Of a stretch of 64,000 nucleotides of DNA, positions 13,701 through 26,536 are shown piece by piece (positions within the stretch are counted from its first letter, which is position 1; each line of letters opens with the position of its first letter). The notes beneath the pieces are model-generated. The model saw nothing but the letters and a program-made list of their open reading frames with translations. It made no database searches and was not told the origin of the DNA. The stretch is from Hygrophila difformis (Eukaryota; Streptophyta; Magnoliopsida; Lamiales; Acanthaceae): positions 1,531,431-1,595,430 of the forward strand of contig JAOANR010000005.1 in assembly GCA_030278955.1 (NCBI GenBank), written 5' to 3'. The translations under genes and the position numbers were made by a program.

Positions 13701-15729
13701 AATATTTTCATACATTTGGTTGTTCTTGTCATGTTTACAGAGATCGGGAACAACTTAAGAAGTTTGATGCTAGATCAGAAAAAGGGTTGTTTTTAGGCTA
13801 TGCTAACAACTCCAGAGCTTACAGAGTTTACTTGACTGATAGCAAGAAGGTTATAGAATCTGTGAATGTTTTATTTGAAGATTCTCTATCTAAAGGATTA
13901 TCTGAAGATGAAGATGGTCTACATTACTTTCCTGTTATTGATCCACCAACTGAGGAATCACATGAACCATCATTTGAAGCTGATGAAGAAGCTGAAGCTG
14001 AAACTGATGTTATGGTTGATACTGAAGAAGAGCAACAACCACTTGTCACTTCTGATACTGATAAGAGGAAAGGTCCTAGAACCTTGAAGCATCATTCTAA
14101 TGTTGACATTATAGGAGAATTAGATGCACCAAGACAGACCAGAAATAAGAGAGTTGATTACAAGCAACTGGCTGGAATGAACTGTTTCATATCCAAGGTG
14201 GAGCCAAGAAATGCCTCTTAAGCTTTCAAAGATGAATACTGGATTGCAGCCATGCAAGATGAGTTACTTCAATTTGAAAGAAACTCTATATGGGAGTTAG
14301 TACCACCCCCTGACAACATCAACATTATTGGTACTAAATGGATCTTTAGAAATAAGAAAGATGAACATGGAAACATAGTCAGAAATAAAGCTCGACTGGT
14401 AGCACAAGGCTACACACAAATCGAAGGATTGGATTATGGAGAGACTTATGCACCAGTGGCCAGAATGGAAGCTGTGAGGATCTTGTTGTTTGTTGCATGC
14501 TACTTGGATTTCAAGTTGTATCAAATGGATATCAAGACTGTTTTTCTGAATGGAAGAATAAAGGAGGAAATTTATGTAGCTCAACCAGCTGGGTTTGAAG
14601 ATCATAAGCATGCAGACTATGTCTACAGAGTTAAAGGAGCTTTATATGGTCTAAAGCAAGCACCTCGTGCCTGGTATGAAAGGTTGTCACAATTTCTCGT
14701 CAACAACGGTTACACCAGAGGAAATGTGGATAAGACTTTATTCATTAAGCATTCAGATAAACACATCATAGTTGTTCAGGTCTATGTTGATGACATCATT
14801 TTTTGTTCTACTTCAGAAGAACTTAGAAAATGTTTCATTCATGCCATGAAGACAGAATTTGAGATGAGTATGCTTGGAGAATTGCATTATTTTCTTGGAT
14901 TACAGATTAAATAAGGAAAAGATGGTATATTCTTATCACAAGAGAAGTATGCTGCAAATATGCTCAAGAAGTTTAACTTAGAAGACAACAAAGTGGCAAG
15001 AACTCCTCAGGGATTACATGAGAAGCTTTCTAAAAATGATACAAGTAATGATGTTGATCAAAAGCTTTACAGAAGTATGATAGGTAGTCTTCTCTACCTA
15101 ACAGCAACCAGACCAGATATCTCATATAGCACTGGAGTATGTGCTAGATTTCAATCTCAACCTAAGGAAACACACCTTAAAGCAGCTAAGAGAATCATGA
15201 GATTATTAAAGGAACCATTGGACTTGGAATCTGGTACTCTAAAAGATCATCATTGGATCTTATAGGATACACAGACTCAGACTGGGCTGGAAGTTGTGAT
15301 GACAGACGTTCGACAACAGGAGGCTGTTTCTATCTTGGTGACAATTTGGTTAGTTGGTACTCAAGGAAACAAAACATAGTTGCCCTATCTACAGCTGAAG
15401 CAGAATACATAGCTGCTACATGTTGCTGCTCTCAACTCATGTGGATGAAGTAAACCTTGGCAGACTATGGAGTAAATCAAGAGAAATTTGTGGTGCTATG
15501 TGACAATACAAGTGCTATAAACATCTCTAAGAATCCAGTGCTTCACAATAGGAGCAAGCATATTGACATCAGGTATCATTTCATTAGAGATTTGGTTGAA
15601 GATAACATTTGTGATATTCAACATGTAGGGTCGTCAGAGCAGCGTGCTGACATCCTAACTAAAGCCATGGAGGGAGATAAGTTTGATAGGCTTAGAACTA
15701 TTCTGGGCCTAAGTTTCTACACCAATTGA
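10703..15729 (+). pseudogene. Copia gag-pol polyprotein, decayed
   Basis: The frame starts MSREISHLRPPIFDG at 10703, the usual copia gag opening. A Thr-rich insert coded by ACN repeats follows at about 10,855-10,940. Later come a zinc knuckle CYECGGKGH at 11,696, a long coiled coil (12,020-12,240), a second knuckle CIYCGLPGH and the protease DSGCSRHM. The integrase has its metal-binding triad (HMDLMGP, IRIDHGREF, NGIVERKN), the reverse transcriptase has YVDDIIF, and RNase H has YTDSDWAG and STAEAEY. In-frame stops occur at 11522 (TAA), 11660 (TAG), 13154 (TAA), 14219 (TAA), 14912 (TAA) and 15451 (TAA). A one-base loss near 15,203 shifts the frame between reverse transcriptase and RNase H. Several stops sit where Gln would fit, as after C-to-T change. 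It is inactive but nearly full length. Confidence 0.9.
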
Positions 15730-17528
15730 ATTTCATTATGTTTTGGGCCTTCTTTGTTTTTCTTTGTATACTAATCTTTACAGGCCAAAGTGAAACTTTT
15801 GACAAATTTCGTACACGAGTATTTTATAAAATATCAAGTTTGAATTTATTAAATTAAAAGAGTGACCTCTACGAAAGCGATTAGAAGAAAGCGATTAAAA
15901 GAAAGCAGTAAAGAAAGCATTTAAAATCCTATCACTCGGGAGTTTCAAAAGCTTCGTACTGGTAGTAAAAGAAAGCCCCCAGTCAGGATGACCGGATGTG
16001 GATCAAGAACTCCAGGACCTCGGTGAACCGCTGGCAGTGTTCACTTCCTTCCGGGTGGTTATGAGATATAAACTAATGAAACGAACCAATAGATTAGTTC
16101 GTTCCGGATACACTCACTCAGGACTCAAAAATAGGCTTTGGCAGAAGAGGATAGTAGTTGAAAGGAACTCAACCCTATCTTAGAAAATGACCAAGGCCTA
16201 CGCATTGTTCCTCTAGAATTACCTATCACACTGTATTTGAATCCAAGTGGATCCCATCTCGGTGTGACAGTTAAGACTAAATTCCCAACACATAGCAATT
16301 TCGGAAAATAATGAATCTTTGAAAATCATTCCCTAAACAGGTACTAGACTCTCAATAAGAACACAGACCCTTTCAGTCTAGATGAGACCTAATCGCTGAC
16401 TCTGCTTTTAATTTCCCAAAATCAATCCCCAGTCAAATGTGAATTAGTCATAACTGTGGAATTTATCCCTTACTTAGATCCGGATTTTATAAATGAATTT
16501 TTGTTGGAAATTTAATATGAGACATCTGATTTTAATCAAGACTCCTATGTCCAAGGGAAGGATCCCAAAATAATTATGACCACATTATTTACATAATAGT
16601 ATCATGCATAAATTTATAAGGAAGTGTAAAATTAAATTAACCCAAAATATAAAGTGGGTTTAGACAGAAGTTGGAATACAGAGATGAAATAGCCGGAGAT
16701 GAGAGGAGAGTTCAAAAGAACATTTTATTTGGCTAAAAAGATGACAAAAATAATCAGGATAATCCGGACAGCAAACATCTGCTATCCAGGTCCTGACTAT
16801 TCCAGGTGGGATTATTTTAGACAGCAAAAGACCTTAAATGATAGTGATCGCTATCATCAAGATTCCTACTATCTGTGAAATGAGAGAAAAACCTACATAT
16901 TTTCTTACTGGAGTAATATTCAAACAGTGTTGATCGACACCGTTTGATAATATTACAGCTCAAAATTCGGGTTTGAAGTTAAGATAAGAAAATAAAACTG
17001 TATTCAGACAGGAACTGACCGAGTGGCTACTTCATTTCCCGGTAAGAGGACCGTTCGCCTGACCTCGTCAGTCACTATCCAAACCATGCAAAATAACAAA
17101 TAGTAATTAATACACAGACTACGGGCTACTTCATTTCCCGGTAAAGGGACCGTTCGCCAACATTATTCTATGATATTTTTCACTATTCATTTCACACAAT
17201 ACGGACAAAGACGAAATAAATAAAAGAAAATATTTTTGGGATCATCTTGTATGAGAGACATTGGTTTCTCATGCAAGGGTATGGAAATTAATCCATAATT
17301 AATGACTTAAATAACCCTTCACACCATAATTAATTACAGTCCGGATTATCTGCTTAAGGCATTAAGAGTTTGTTTATAGAAAAATATTTTAATGAGAATT
17401 GAACAAAAATACTTTAATCATGGTAATTATCGACCTTAATTATTGCTAATCATGATCTTTAATTAATGACTTAAGGGTTCAATCGTTTAAGTGAGAGAAT
17501 GGATAATAAAAATTTCGGCAGCATAACG

Positions 17529-18178
17529 CCTTATATTGCAAACTGGGATATTACATCTTAACCCGTGGGGTTAAGACGTGAGTGATGCAATATAATGGAA
17601 GATTAGAAATCAGAATTTTTGGAAATTAAAAAGAGAGGGATCCTGTCTCGATACCATAATTTGTGTCGCTAGCCGAGGCTCGCGACATGGGTATCTCGAC
17701 AGGATGAATTTTAGAAATTTTTGGTAGGCTAGGCTTTGTGTCGCTAGACAGGAAGTGTGTCGCGAGACATGGTCCCGCGACAGGAGTCTGGCGCCACAAG
17801 GCTTTGCTGAAAATTTTCTAAGTATTTGGGTCCCAGTCACGAGACTCAAAAATTGTGTCGCGAGACGTGGTCTCGCGACAGGGTGGTTTAGCGACTGGGG
17901 TTTTCAAAAATATCGCCAAGGCATAATTTCCTGTCTCGAAACAAAAGTGTGTCGCGAACCGTGGGTTCGCGACAGGGGTTTCTCGACAGAGCCCTTTCAG
18001 TAAAATTTGCAAGAGTTTTTGGTCCTCAGTCTCTAAGCAAAGATTGTGTCACAAACCGTGGGTTCACGACAGAAATGCCTCGCGAATGAGGGTTTTATAA
18101 ATAATTGGTAGACAAGTGTTCCTAGCACCTATGTCGCGAGACTACCTTCCTGACAGAAAGAGGCTAGCGACATGGGTG
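17529..18178. repeat. Hairpin array in LTR copy A
   Basis: First a CC-GTG-GG hairpin (TCTTAACCC/GGGTTAAGA at about 17,551). Then five units of an inner hairpin TGTCGCNNNNC...GNNNNGCGACA. Examples: 17,856-17,866 with 17,870-17,880 (arms TGTCGCGAGAC/GTCTCGCGACA, loop GTG), and 17,950-17,960 with 17,964-17,974 (TGTCGCGAACC/GGTTCGCGACA, loop GTG). Several are enclosed by a second, weaker inverted pair such as CCTGTCTCGATACC...GGTATCTCGACAGG. A further relaxed array lies at 18,868-19,206. The corresponding array in the sister LTR is at 44,150-44,810. Confidence 0.85.
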
Positions 18179-18790
18179 TGTTCAGGACACATGTCAGAAG
18201 GGAATAGTGGCATGCATTGTGCGTGATCTTACCCATTTCAGATTAAAACCCATTCTAGCCTAAGATAACCAAACACAAATCAAATAAAACTAAAATTTGC
18301 TTGAATAAAAAGATAACATAAACTAAGGCAGTATTAAAAATGGGAAAACCCTAATCTAGGCTTGATCACACATAAACATGCACCATCCAAAAATAAAAGA
18401 AAACAGTAAACAATAAACAAGAAATAAGGTCAAGTGACCCAAAAGAAAATGAAAGCATTAAATCCATGGGTTTACAACACCCATTTCATGATTTTGGGAC
18501 ACCGTTTCCGATTAACTTCCCATTTTATTGATGTGTTTGTTAATACCCATCATTTTAGGTATCACAAACCCTAAAACAAAGGTTTTAGAAAAGAAGAACA
18601 AGGTGGTAAGCTGGCTACCTAGCTGCTGGAAAGGAAAACAATACTGGAATTTAAACTAACCAAGCTACACTAAGGCATAAAATAAATAATACAACAAAAT
18701 AAAAACTAAACTAAACTACCTAAGAACTGGATGCTTGATCCTGTCTTCAAGAGTGAAAGTTGCTAACTACCTGGCACCTTGGGATCACCA

Positions 18791-18800
18791 TATATTTATA
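18791..18800 (-). promoter_or_regulatory. TATA box of LTR copy A
   Basis: The minus strand reads CTCTATAAATATATGG. The same TATAAATATA occurs at the matching place in all four LTR copies (also 45,420-45,429, 24,461-24,470 and 29,904-29,913), which supports it as the retroelement promoter. Confidence 0.65.
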
Positions 18801-19561
18801 GAGGTGAAACCCTAGGCCCATGGGCCTTGATCTGAGGCCCAAGCCTGTCGTAAGGCTCACACACATCACAAGCATGTCGCGGCATCACGCGGTGTGGCGC
18901 GAGACTAGGTTGCATGTCGCAAGACTTCACGCCCTGTCTCGAGACTCTCTGGACCAGGTCTTGGTTCTGTGTCGCTAGACTACCCCCAGTCGCGAGGCCA
19001 TGTTTAGCGACTGGGTGCTCTGAGACTGGATTTTGCCTTCAAGTCTGCTTCTGTGTCGCTAGCCATACCCCTGTCGCGAGGCCATGGATCGCGCCATGGG
19101 GCTAGCGACAGGAGTCTAGGGACATGGTTTCTTCTTCATCTGTCTTGTGGCGCGGAACCCTCCTGTGTCGCTAGACCATGCTTCGCGCCACGGGGTCTAG
19201 CGACAGAGCGCTCTGGACACTGTCTAGTTTGGGCCAGATGGGCCGAACTTGCATTTTTGTGGGCTTTTTCTTTCTTTTCCCATCTTTTTGTATTTTGTGG
19301 GCCTGGTTTATTCTTTGCCCATCTTTTTCATTCCTTTTTCTTTTCTTTTCTTTTTCTCATGTTTTTGGATTTTTCTAGCATAAATGTGTAATAAAATTAC
19401 ATATCTATGCATTTTTCATACCAGCTTATTATTTTTACAAATATGCATAAATCAGTCTAATTCTACTGCTTTCTTATTTAATATAAGACCAGAATGCGAT
19501 CAAATGCCCGTTTCAGACACGGAAATGGATTGAAAATAATGGACATTTCTGGCCATTATCA

Positions 19562-21202
19562 ACATCCTCACATTTAATACTGATCGTCCCCGAGCAGTCA
19601 GAGTCAATGTTCCTAAGAACACGGACTCTACATATTCAATTCATTTTCGTGGCTTCATAAATTACAGTCTTTTTGGATTGGGATAAAACAATCAAAACTA
19701 CAAGTATTAATTTCCCTTGATTGCAGTGTTTAATAAAATGATACTTGCTCACTATATCGGGCCTACAAATCAAGCATTATTGTCAACCCTTCATGAATAT
19801 CATGTTTGAAATATGCAAAGATTAAAAATTAGAATTAAGGTATGACACGAACATACTTCATGAAATAGAACCTCACATATAAGAGAATCGGAAAGTTCAC
19901 TCACTCTTAACTGGGGTTTAATCAGTGAACACTCAAAATCAAATTTGATTAAATTATCCTATAAGCTTGCAATTAGACCAACTCGCCACCGGTTCATTTC
20001 CTCGAATCGAGATCCCGATGTCTTATTTAAGGTTATAGCGGGGCATACGATTGTAACATTCGGTAGGAAGGGGAAATTATTGGGCTAAGAAATGGCAAGA
20101 ATTTATTCCATCATAACTTGGCATTTTTACTTAAAATTTATGATCATCAATATTTTCCTCTTTCTTTTGCTTTTCTTCTTCTATTGCATGACATTAGACT
20201 AAGTCTAATTTGCTTTGTCATTTGCAATTTATTTGTGTTGAGTTGGATTCAACACAATTTTTTTTTTCAGATTTAATGAATCGGTTTATAGCATACTGAT
20301 TAATACATTTTTGATGATCATAAATTTAATGCCTTTGATGGAATTTATCCTTGTCCATTTGGGTTGAATATTTTGGTCTTTTTATAAGGCTATGAAAATA
20401 TAGTGGGTTTCAAGAAAAATTAGGTTTAAAGGCTCAAATTGGTTAATCCTAAGGGGAAAATATTTTTGGTTTGGAATTCAAACGAAGGCCAAAATTTTGG
20501 TTTTTCTAGGTGCCTCGATCATATGCTCAATTTCGGGAATATGGCATGGTCTTGAATCGGTCCCAATTGCAAGTTCTAGTTTCCTTTAATCAAAATGATT
20601 CACACATCAAAGAATTGAATGAGTAAAAGTGACTCATGGCTCAGATCTCACAAGGTTGGATTGATTCATGCCATACAGTATTCTCAAATTTAATCAAAGC
20701 TTAATTCTAAAAATTTATTCAATCAAAATTTTCAACATGAGGATTTATTACCCAAAAAGATGATCGCATCATTAAATTTTTGTAGCTCAAAACCTTAGGA
20801 ATTTATCTCATGCATGTTTTCAATTACATTATCCCAATTTAAAGTTTGAAATTTTAATCACAAGCCTAAATTCAACATGTGAATTTAGAGCAGGTTTATG
20901 CATGCTTTTTGCTGGTTATTTAATTTAAAGCAGTAAAAGAGGCACTGTTAACATACAGAGTATGTCAACAGCATATTTTTGGCCTGACAGTCACTTATTC
21001 ATCTTGGACTGTCAGACATCTTTTCTCAAAATGAAATTGTTTGGACTGCAAAATTCCTTCTTGAAAGCATTAAATTCATCACTTACAAGAGATTTTCAAT
21101 GCAGTGAAATCGAACTTGCACAGATGGTAGAAAATTCTCTTATATGATGTTTACATTTAAGCTCACAATGATAAGATCGGAACGCACTCATTCAGTCGGA
21201 TC
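19562..21202 (-). other. 3' non-coding part of the LARD-like element
   Basis: It lies between the last ORF and the 3' LTR. Just before the LTR the minus strand reads AAATGTGAGGATGT followed by the TGATAATGG LTR start; this takes the place of a polypurine tract and recurs twice elsewhere in the element. No coding frame is supported in this 1.6 kb. Confidence 0.55.
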
Positions 21203-22715
21203 CTAGGGTTGATTGGAAGGGCCAGCATCGTCTTTCAGTGGAGCTGGCGGCTGCGGAAGTTGTTTAACAAGTGCAGACAGTACAAACTCCATTATCTTCT
21301 GTTGCCTTTCTTCACTCTCCAGTCTTTCTCTATGCATGCGCTCTTCTCTGTCCAATAGCAGCTTTTTGAACTCATCATCTCCCCTCCTCTGTTCAGCTCT
21401 CTCTTCGGCTCTTTCCTTTCTTTCATCCTCCTTTCCTAGAATCATTGTGTCTGCCTGCGTCTTTATGCTATCTGTGACTGTTTTGCTCATGCTGCTCACA
21501 AGTTCCACCACAAGGGAGTCAGCCGGATGCTGTGAGACATTCTGACTTGCAGGTGGGATTTGGACTGGACATGGTGGATGTTGAGCTGGAGATGGAGTTG
21601 GCATTTCCATTTGTTCCTGCTGGTGCTCTTCTTGTACTGTGGTTGAAGGTCCCGCATCAGTACGGGCTTTCTTTGTTCCCTTCTTTGCCCTAGATGGCCT
21701 GATTCTCTTGCTCGTGGAGGGCTTGACCACCGGATATGAACGACGATTGAACCTCGGAGTCGCCAGGCAGTTGAGGTAATGAGTATGTGATTCTTTCGCG
21801 CAGGGGGAGATTTGGCACACTAATAGGAGGGTTCACCCTTACTAGCTCGTCGGTTGCAAACGCACTTAGATCGACGCCCTGACTTACGCAGATTCTTCGG
21901 ATCAAATTTGGATAGCACAAGACTTGCTTGTCTTCTATCCGGGTCGTCATAACTTCAAAGACATGCTTCCCTATGTTTAATTTCACTCCGTGCCACAGCT
22001 TTGCCAATCCCATCAGAACACTTCCAGATGTAGTGTGTGGGTGCGAGTTGGGCTGGATATTCGACATATAAAACTCATAGGTCGGCATGAAGTGCAATTT
22101 CAACCAGTTTGTATCAAAGGTATGGTCCGGAGTGGGTACCCTTGTCATATTGTTTGCTATGGCTGAATACAATGCAGCTTTCTTGGTTTTCCCTCTCTTC
22201 ATCAAAATTTCTCTAGCAGGGAATTCGTCTCGGATATCCAGGGTCTCGAAGAATGTATTCAACCATTCGGGTGAGATGTTGATAACATGACCCCGAATCC
22301 AAGTCCTTCTGTTGTTTGCTTCGATATTGCAGAAAAATTCACGCGTTAGCTCTACAAATCCATCTTCCTCATTGTGCAACATGAAGTTCCCCCATTCTTG
22401 ATTTCTGTAGAATGTTTCCACTGTGGGGTGGAGCAAGATGTCTGGGCTGAATCCTTTATCTGGCACGATCATCTTTAATATTTTTGCGTATCATTCAGCC
22501 CCTTCCATCCGCGGATCCGCCCATTAAACTTGACCTTCAAGTCTGCATTGTCCAGTTTCTTCTTTTCATATTGCTTCGTGACTCCCATCCGGTGCCTCAC
22601 AGTATTTTCTTGCCAGAATTCGACTGGCCGGACAGACCCGACTGATTCGTCTTCACTTGTATGCCAGTCTGTCGGGTCGTCTCCCTCTTGTGGTTGTTCA
22701 CTTACATGTTCCGCC
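21203..22715 (-). pseudogene. LARD ORF3, C-terminal part (plant transposon protein-like)
   Basis: This continues ORF3 after the solo-LTR insertion. The first piece (22710-22475) has PTDWHTSEDESVGSVRPVEF and runs to a TAA at 22475. The frame then shifts to 22472-21690, which holds a domain resembling the 'putative plant transposon protein' family (PF20167): RNQEWGNF, LTREFFCNIEA, ISPEWLNTFF, KAALYSAIANN, and VLCYPNLIRRICVSQGVDL. A second shift near 21,780-21,800 leads to 21820-21203. That frame encodes a basic stretch (SKRIRPSRAKKGTKKAR), a Pro/Gln linker and a strongly charged coiled coil (about 21,290-21,440), ending SNQP. This order (conserved domain, basic linker, coiled coil) is usual for these proteins, which occur in non-autonomous plant retroelements. 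A gag-like structural role is possible but unproven. Two frameshifts make it non-functional. Confidence 0.65.
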
Positions 22716-24331
22716 TGATAATGGCCAAAATTGACCATTATTTTCAATCTATTTCCGTGTCTAAATATGGGCATTTGATCGCATTCCGGTCTTATTTAAA
22801 TAAGAAAACAGTTGAATTTGACAGATATATGCAAGTTTGTATAAATAATAAACTGGTATTGAAAAATACAAAAATATTGCATTTTTATTAAATTTGTATT
22901 TAAAAAATCCAAAAACATGATAAAAATATTAAAAATCCCACACTTGATAAATTTGGTTTGGTAATATTTGTTCGGTGGAACACGGATCCATTAGGCGGAA
23001 CACAAGCCAAAAAGTCAAATTGGAAGAAATATATTTTTACATATATACTTATATTTAAATAATTATTGTGATACATTTTTATAAAAAAAAAAAAAAAAAC
23101 AAAGAAAGAATCTAAACTAATCAAAATTAGTGTTGGGTGGGGCCCACCAGGTCACCTTCTTCCCCAAAACTGAAAATGCAGAGAACAGCAGCAACCGGCC
23201 ATTGCAATTACTCCGATCAACTTCGTCCCCGACGAATCACACCACCCCGGCGAGGAACCCAGCCACCACCAACCATCTTCTCCCACAATTTGAGAATTGG
23301 AAACGGGAAATGGAAACAGCAGCTCTCCCCAAATTTTCAATTTGAAACACAATCAAATCGGAAACGGTAGCATCCACCAATTCCTCCGGCCATCTTCTCC
23401 GACGAAGACCGCAGTGTCGTTCTCAAGCTCCATCCTGCCACCATGCCCGTCTCCATTTCCGCCATCGTCCGAGACCACCACCAACCTCCGTCGACGGAGA
23501 CGTCGACACCATCATCACCATCCTCATCACTCATCTCCTCCAATCAGCCCCCGCATCACCACCATCTCCTCCATCATCAACAGCAGCAGCTCCGGCCAAT
23601 CTCCGTCTCGTCGCCATAGCCGCCGCCCACCAGTTCCAACATCCACCACGGCCGCTGCTCTCCTCTCCGGTCACCTCCCACCGCCGGCCGCTGCCCGCGC
23701 ATCTCCTCTCCAGATTTGGTCCCTTCCAGGCCTCCACCATCTCCAAATCGTTTCTGGCCAGCAACCACCGCTGCTCCGGCAACCTCGCCTCCATCCTCCG
23801 CCTCCCTGCCCTCGCCAGCAAGTCGCCACTGTCGCTGCACCATCCTTCCCATCCATTCCGATCACCATTCCAAACCCGGTAGAAGAATGGAAGAAAAGAT
23901 GGGAGAGGGAAACTGTCGAAACAAAACCCAGGACAGAGATGGGAGAGAGAATTGAGAAAATGAAAAAGAGATAAGAGAGGAAAGAGAAATAAAAAATATC
24001 CGGACGGGACTCCTAAAGCCAGTTGCTAAACACTGCTTAGGGACAAGAGAAAAAATGGCTAGCGACTGTGAGAGGGACTAGCGACACATGTTTTAGGGAC
24101 AGAGAAAAAATGAGTCTCGCGACACGGAGCTCTCGCGCCACAAAATGAGTTCCGCGACAGCTCTTTCACGCCACATAGAGACACAGAAAAAGAAGCGGTC
24201 ACCGGTCCCTATTCAAATTCTCCAATTTTCCCATGTGCTTAAACACTCGAGAGGTCCTGGGACCGGAAGTCCCGCAAGCATAGATTTTTGTCTTCTACCT
24301 TCCGGACCTCGTACTCCCGGCCCTTTGCTTT

Positions 24332-24965
24332 GCAAACCCTGAAGTTATAATGAAGTATGTGTTGTGTTGCTAGCCAGATTTGTTCCACGACACAACATTT
24401 TGCTTGGCCACTGGGTGGACCTTGAATGGGCCTAGGGTTTTCCTACTCTCTATAAATATATCCTCTTACCCCCAGTGAACAGCAACCACACTTGCAGTTT
24501 AATTTTTGTTCTTGGGGCACCACTGTGCTCCCAAGTAGTTTTTAGGGTATATAGTTTTATTTTTTTTATGTAGAGTGTAGTATAGTTTTAGTTTAAATTT
24601 CTGTAATAAAATAGTATGACCAACATTTTATTTTGCTTGAATGGGCCTAGGGTTTTTGCAAGCCCTGAAGTTATAATGAAGTATGTGTTGTGTCGCTAGC
24701 CAGATTTGTTCCACGACACAACATTTTGCTTGGCCACTGGGTGGGCCTTGAATGGGCCTAGGGTTTTCCTACTCTCTATAAATATATCCTCTCACCCCCA
24801 GTGAACAGCAGCCACACTTGCAGTTTAATTTTTGTTCTTGGGGCACCACTGTGCTCCCAAGTAGTTTTTAGGGTATATAGTTTTATTTTTTTTATGTAGA
24901 GTGTAGTGTAGTTTTAGTTTAAATTTCTGTAAAAAAAAATAGTGTGGCCAACATTTTATTTTATT
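24332..24965 (+). repeat. Tandem duplication of the LTR promoter segment
   Basis: Unit 1 (24,332-24,657) and unit 2 (24,658-about 24,965) each start GCAA(A/G)CCCTGAAGTTATAA. Each carries the TATA box (24,461-24,470 and 24,777-24,786) and the following transcribed start region with GGGGCACCACTGTGCTCCC. Copies A, C and D have one such segment, so the duplication is private to copy B. Confidence 0.85.
24461..24470 (+). promoter_or_regulatory. TATA box of LTR copy B (first of two)
   Basis: CTCTATAAATATATCC sits about 1.75 kb into the LTR, with the second copy at 24,777-24,786. The position agrees with copies A, C and D. Confidence 0.65.
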
Positions 24966-25176
24966 TCCAGCTTAATAGATTAGTGTTTTGGGTTTGAAAC
25001 ATTCAATCAATGGGTGTTTTTGGACATATTTTAGTTTGTGGTATTAATGCAAGAAAATGACTCACAAAAATATATTATGGAATGTATTCCATGGGTTGTT
25101 TACTGTTTTGTTGCATTTTTAGTCACTTGATCATTTTTTATGTTTTAGTTAGATTTATTGCTTTATTAGATTTAAA

Positions 25177-25988
25177 GCCCAGCACATGAACATGGCGTTA
25201 TTGGGGAAGCAGTTGGGGGAGTTTATGACGTGCAAGGATAAACTGTGGATTAAATGGATGAAAGGGAGGTACGGTTGCAAGGAAGGAGAGTTTCCTCGCT
25301 CACACTACAGGGAGACGAGGGGTTGGCGTACACTGGTGAAACTAGTCGCACATTTCAGGGAGGGGTACGGTGTGAGGATCGGGAATGGGCACAGCTCCTT
25401 GTGGTACACACCATGGTGGAAGGGGACTTGCTTAGGCCCTTGTTTACCGTTTGTACACTACAATGATGTGGAGGTTCGGATTAAAGATGCGGTGTGTAAT
25501 GGGAAATGGTCGCTTAATGGATTATACTCATGGTTCCCGGGAGAGTTGAAAGCGGAAATAAAAGGATCAACATGTCCTTTGTTTACGGAAGGAACCCCGG
25601 ATATCATGCACTGGCGGATGGATGCGTCTGGGGAGTACACTACGAAATCAGGCTACGATTGGATTAGAGGTGCCCATGAGAGGAGCTCGGGTTGGGAATG
25701 GATGTGGAAGAGGCATATTCCGGAAAAAGTTGGCTATGTTTTCTGGCTCATATCTCACGGATCCTTAGCAACCAATGCGGTTCGGTATTATCGAAAAGTG
25801 GCGACATCACCGCTATGTCTGGTGTGTGGTTCGGAGGAAGAGGATTGGCAACATGTGTTGTTCCGTTGTGCATGGACGCATGGGGTTTGGACAGCTCTAC
25901 AGGTTTGGGAGGTGTTCGCTATCCCGGACCTGGAACAGGATGAAGTGAGGCATTGGCTGCATTTCATGGCAAGGACTCGAGGCCATAC
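25177..25988 (+). pseudogene. LINE ORF2, reverse-transcriptase zinc-binding region
   Basis: The open frame from MNMALLGKQLGEF (the NLALLAKQ-type end of plant LINE reverse transcriptase) carries GVRIGNGHSSLWYTPWW. It then carries the zinc-binding domain near 25,690-25,900: WMWKRHIPEKVGYVFWL, CLVCGSEEEDWQHVLFRC and WTHGVW. It runs open to the insertion site of LTR copy C. The catalytic reverse transcriptase and endonuclease parts are missing because of 5' truncation, so this copy cannot move. Confidence 0.85.
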
Positions 25989-26536
25989 TGAAACTTTTGA
26001 CAATTTCGTCACACGAGTATTTTTAAAATATCCCAGGTTAAATTTATTAAATGAAAAGAGTTATGATTCGTGGGAAAGGGGTTTAAGGATATATTCCACT
26101 TTTTATTACTCATGAGAGGAAACTTTGAGTTCAAATGGCGTTATGGACCTCCCCGGCATGAAATCTTTGACAATTTCATGCCTTGAAAATCATTGCCATG
26201 AAACTTTTGACAAGTTCCCATTATATGAGTATTTTCTGAAACATAATAATCCTGGTTTTCAATTTTATTTAACGAAACCAAATTATGAAGGCGGAGTTGG
26301 GATTAAGGATATATTTATAGGTTGTCACGTTTTTATTCACTCGTGTTAAGAAACTGTGCCCCCGAAAGCGCACGGAGTCAAAAATTGCAGTAATTTATAG
26401 TAAGTACCGGATCGTTCACTGGAGGATGTGCGATGGAAGCAGGGCCCACATCGTTTACTAAGATTTTCCACTCGGTTACTCGATTCAAGTTTGTGTTTTG
26501 ACTATCAACTACTTGACAGAATTTAAACTAAGCTAT

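Larger units (their letters stand above)
9983..15790 (+). mobile_element. Ty1/copia retrotransposon, 3' LTR missing
   Basis: Structure on the plus strand: 5' LTR, tRNA-iMet primer site, decayed gag-pol in copia order (gag, protease, integrase, reverse transcriptase, RNase H), then about 60 bases of 3' non-coding sequence. It is then cut at 15790/15791 by the LTR of the large minus-strand element. No copy of the 5' LTR is seen at 15,730-15,790, nor beyond the far end of the intruder at 45,512. The right end was therefore deleted, or lies elsewhere. Confidence 0.85.
15791..19561 (-). repeat. 3' LTR of the LARD-like element (copy A)
   Basis: Read on the minus strand it starts TGATAATGGCC at 19561 and ends CAAAAGTTTCA at 15791. 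It is nearly identical to the 5' LTR at 41507-45512 where both exist. For example, the 79-codon shadow frames at 17,610-17,849 and 44,237-44,476 differ at two residues. It lacks about 0.95 kb present at 41,575-42,555, but keeps about 60 bases near 15,990-16,050 that the other copy has lost. Confidence 0.85.

Noticed and set aside
17642..18178. CRISPR-like spacing of short palindromic repeats
   Set aside because: The units lie within plant LTRs, differ in arm sequence, have no constant direct repeat of fixed length and have no cas genes.
15791..19561. Solo LTR interpretation for copy A
   Set aside because: The flanking 5-mers CAAAG and ACATC do not match, and the internal region of the element continues directly from it, so it is the 3' LTR.
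22087..22290. 67-codon plus-strand frame
   Set aside because: Antisense shadow of the LARD ORF3 conserved domain.
23297..23974. 225-codon Pro/Ser/Arg-rich open frame
   Set aside because: It is inside LTR copy B in a CT-rich, low-complexity stretch. The equivalent place in copy C gives an antisense frame (30,680-31,306) with no shared protein.
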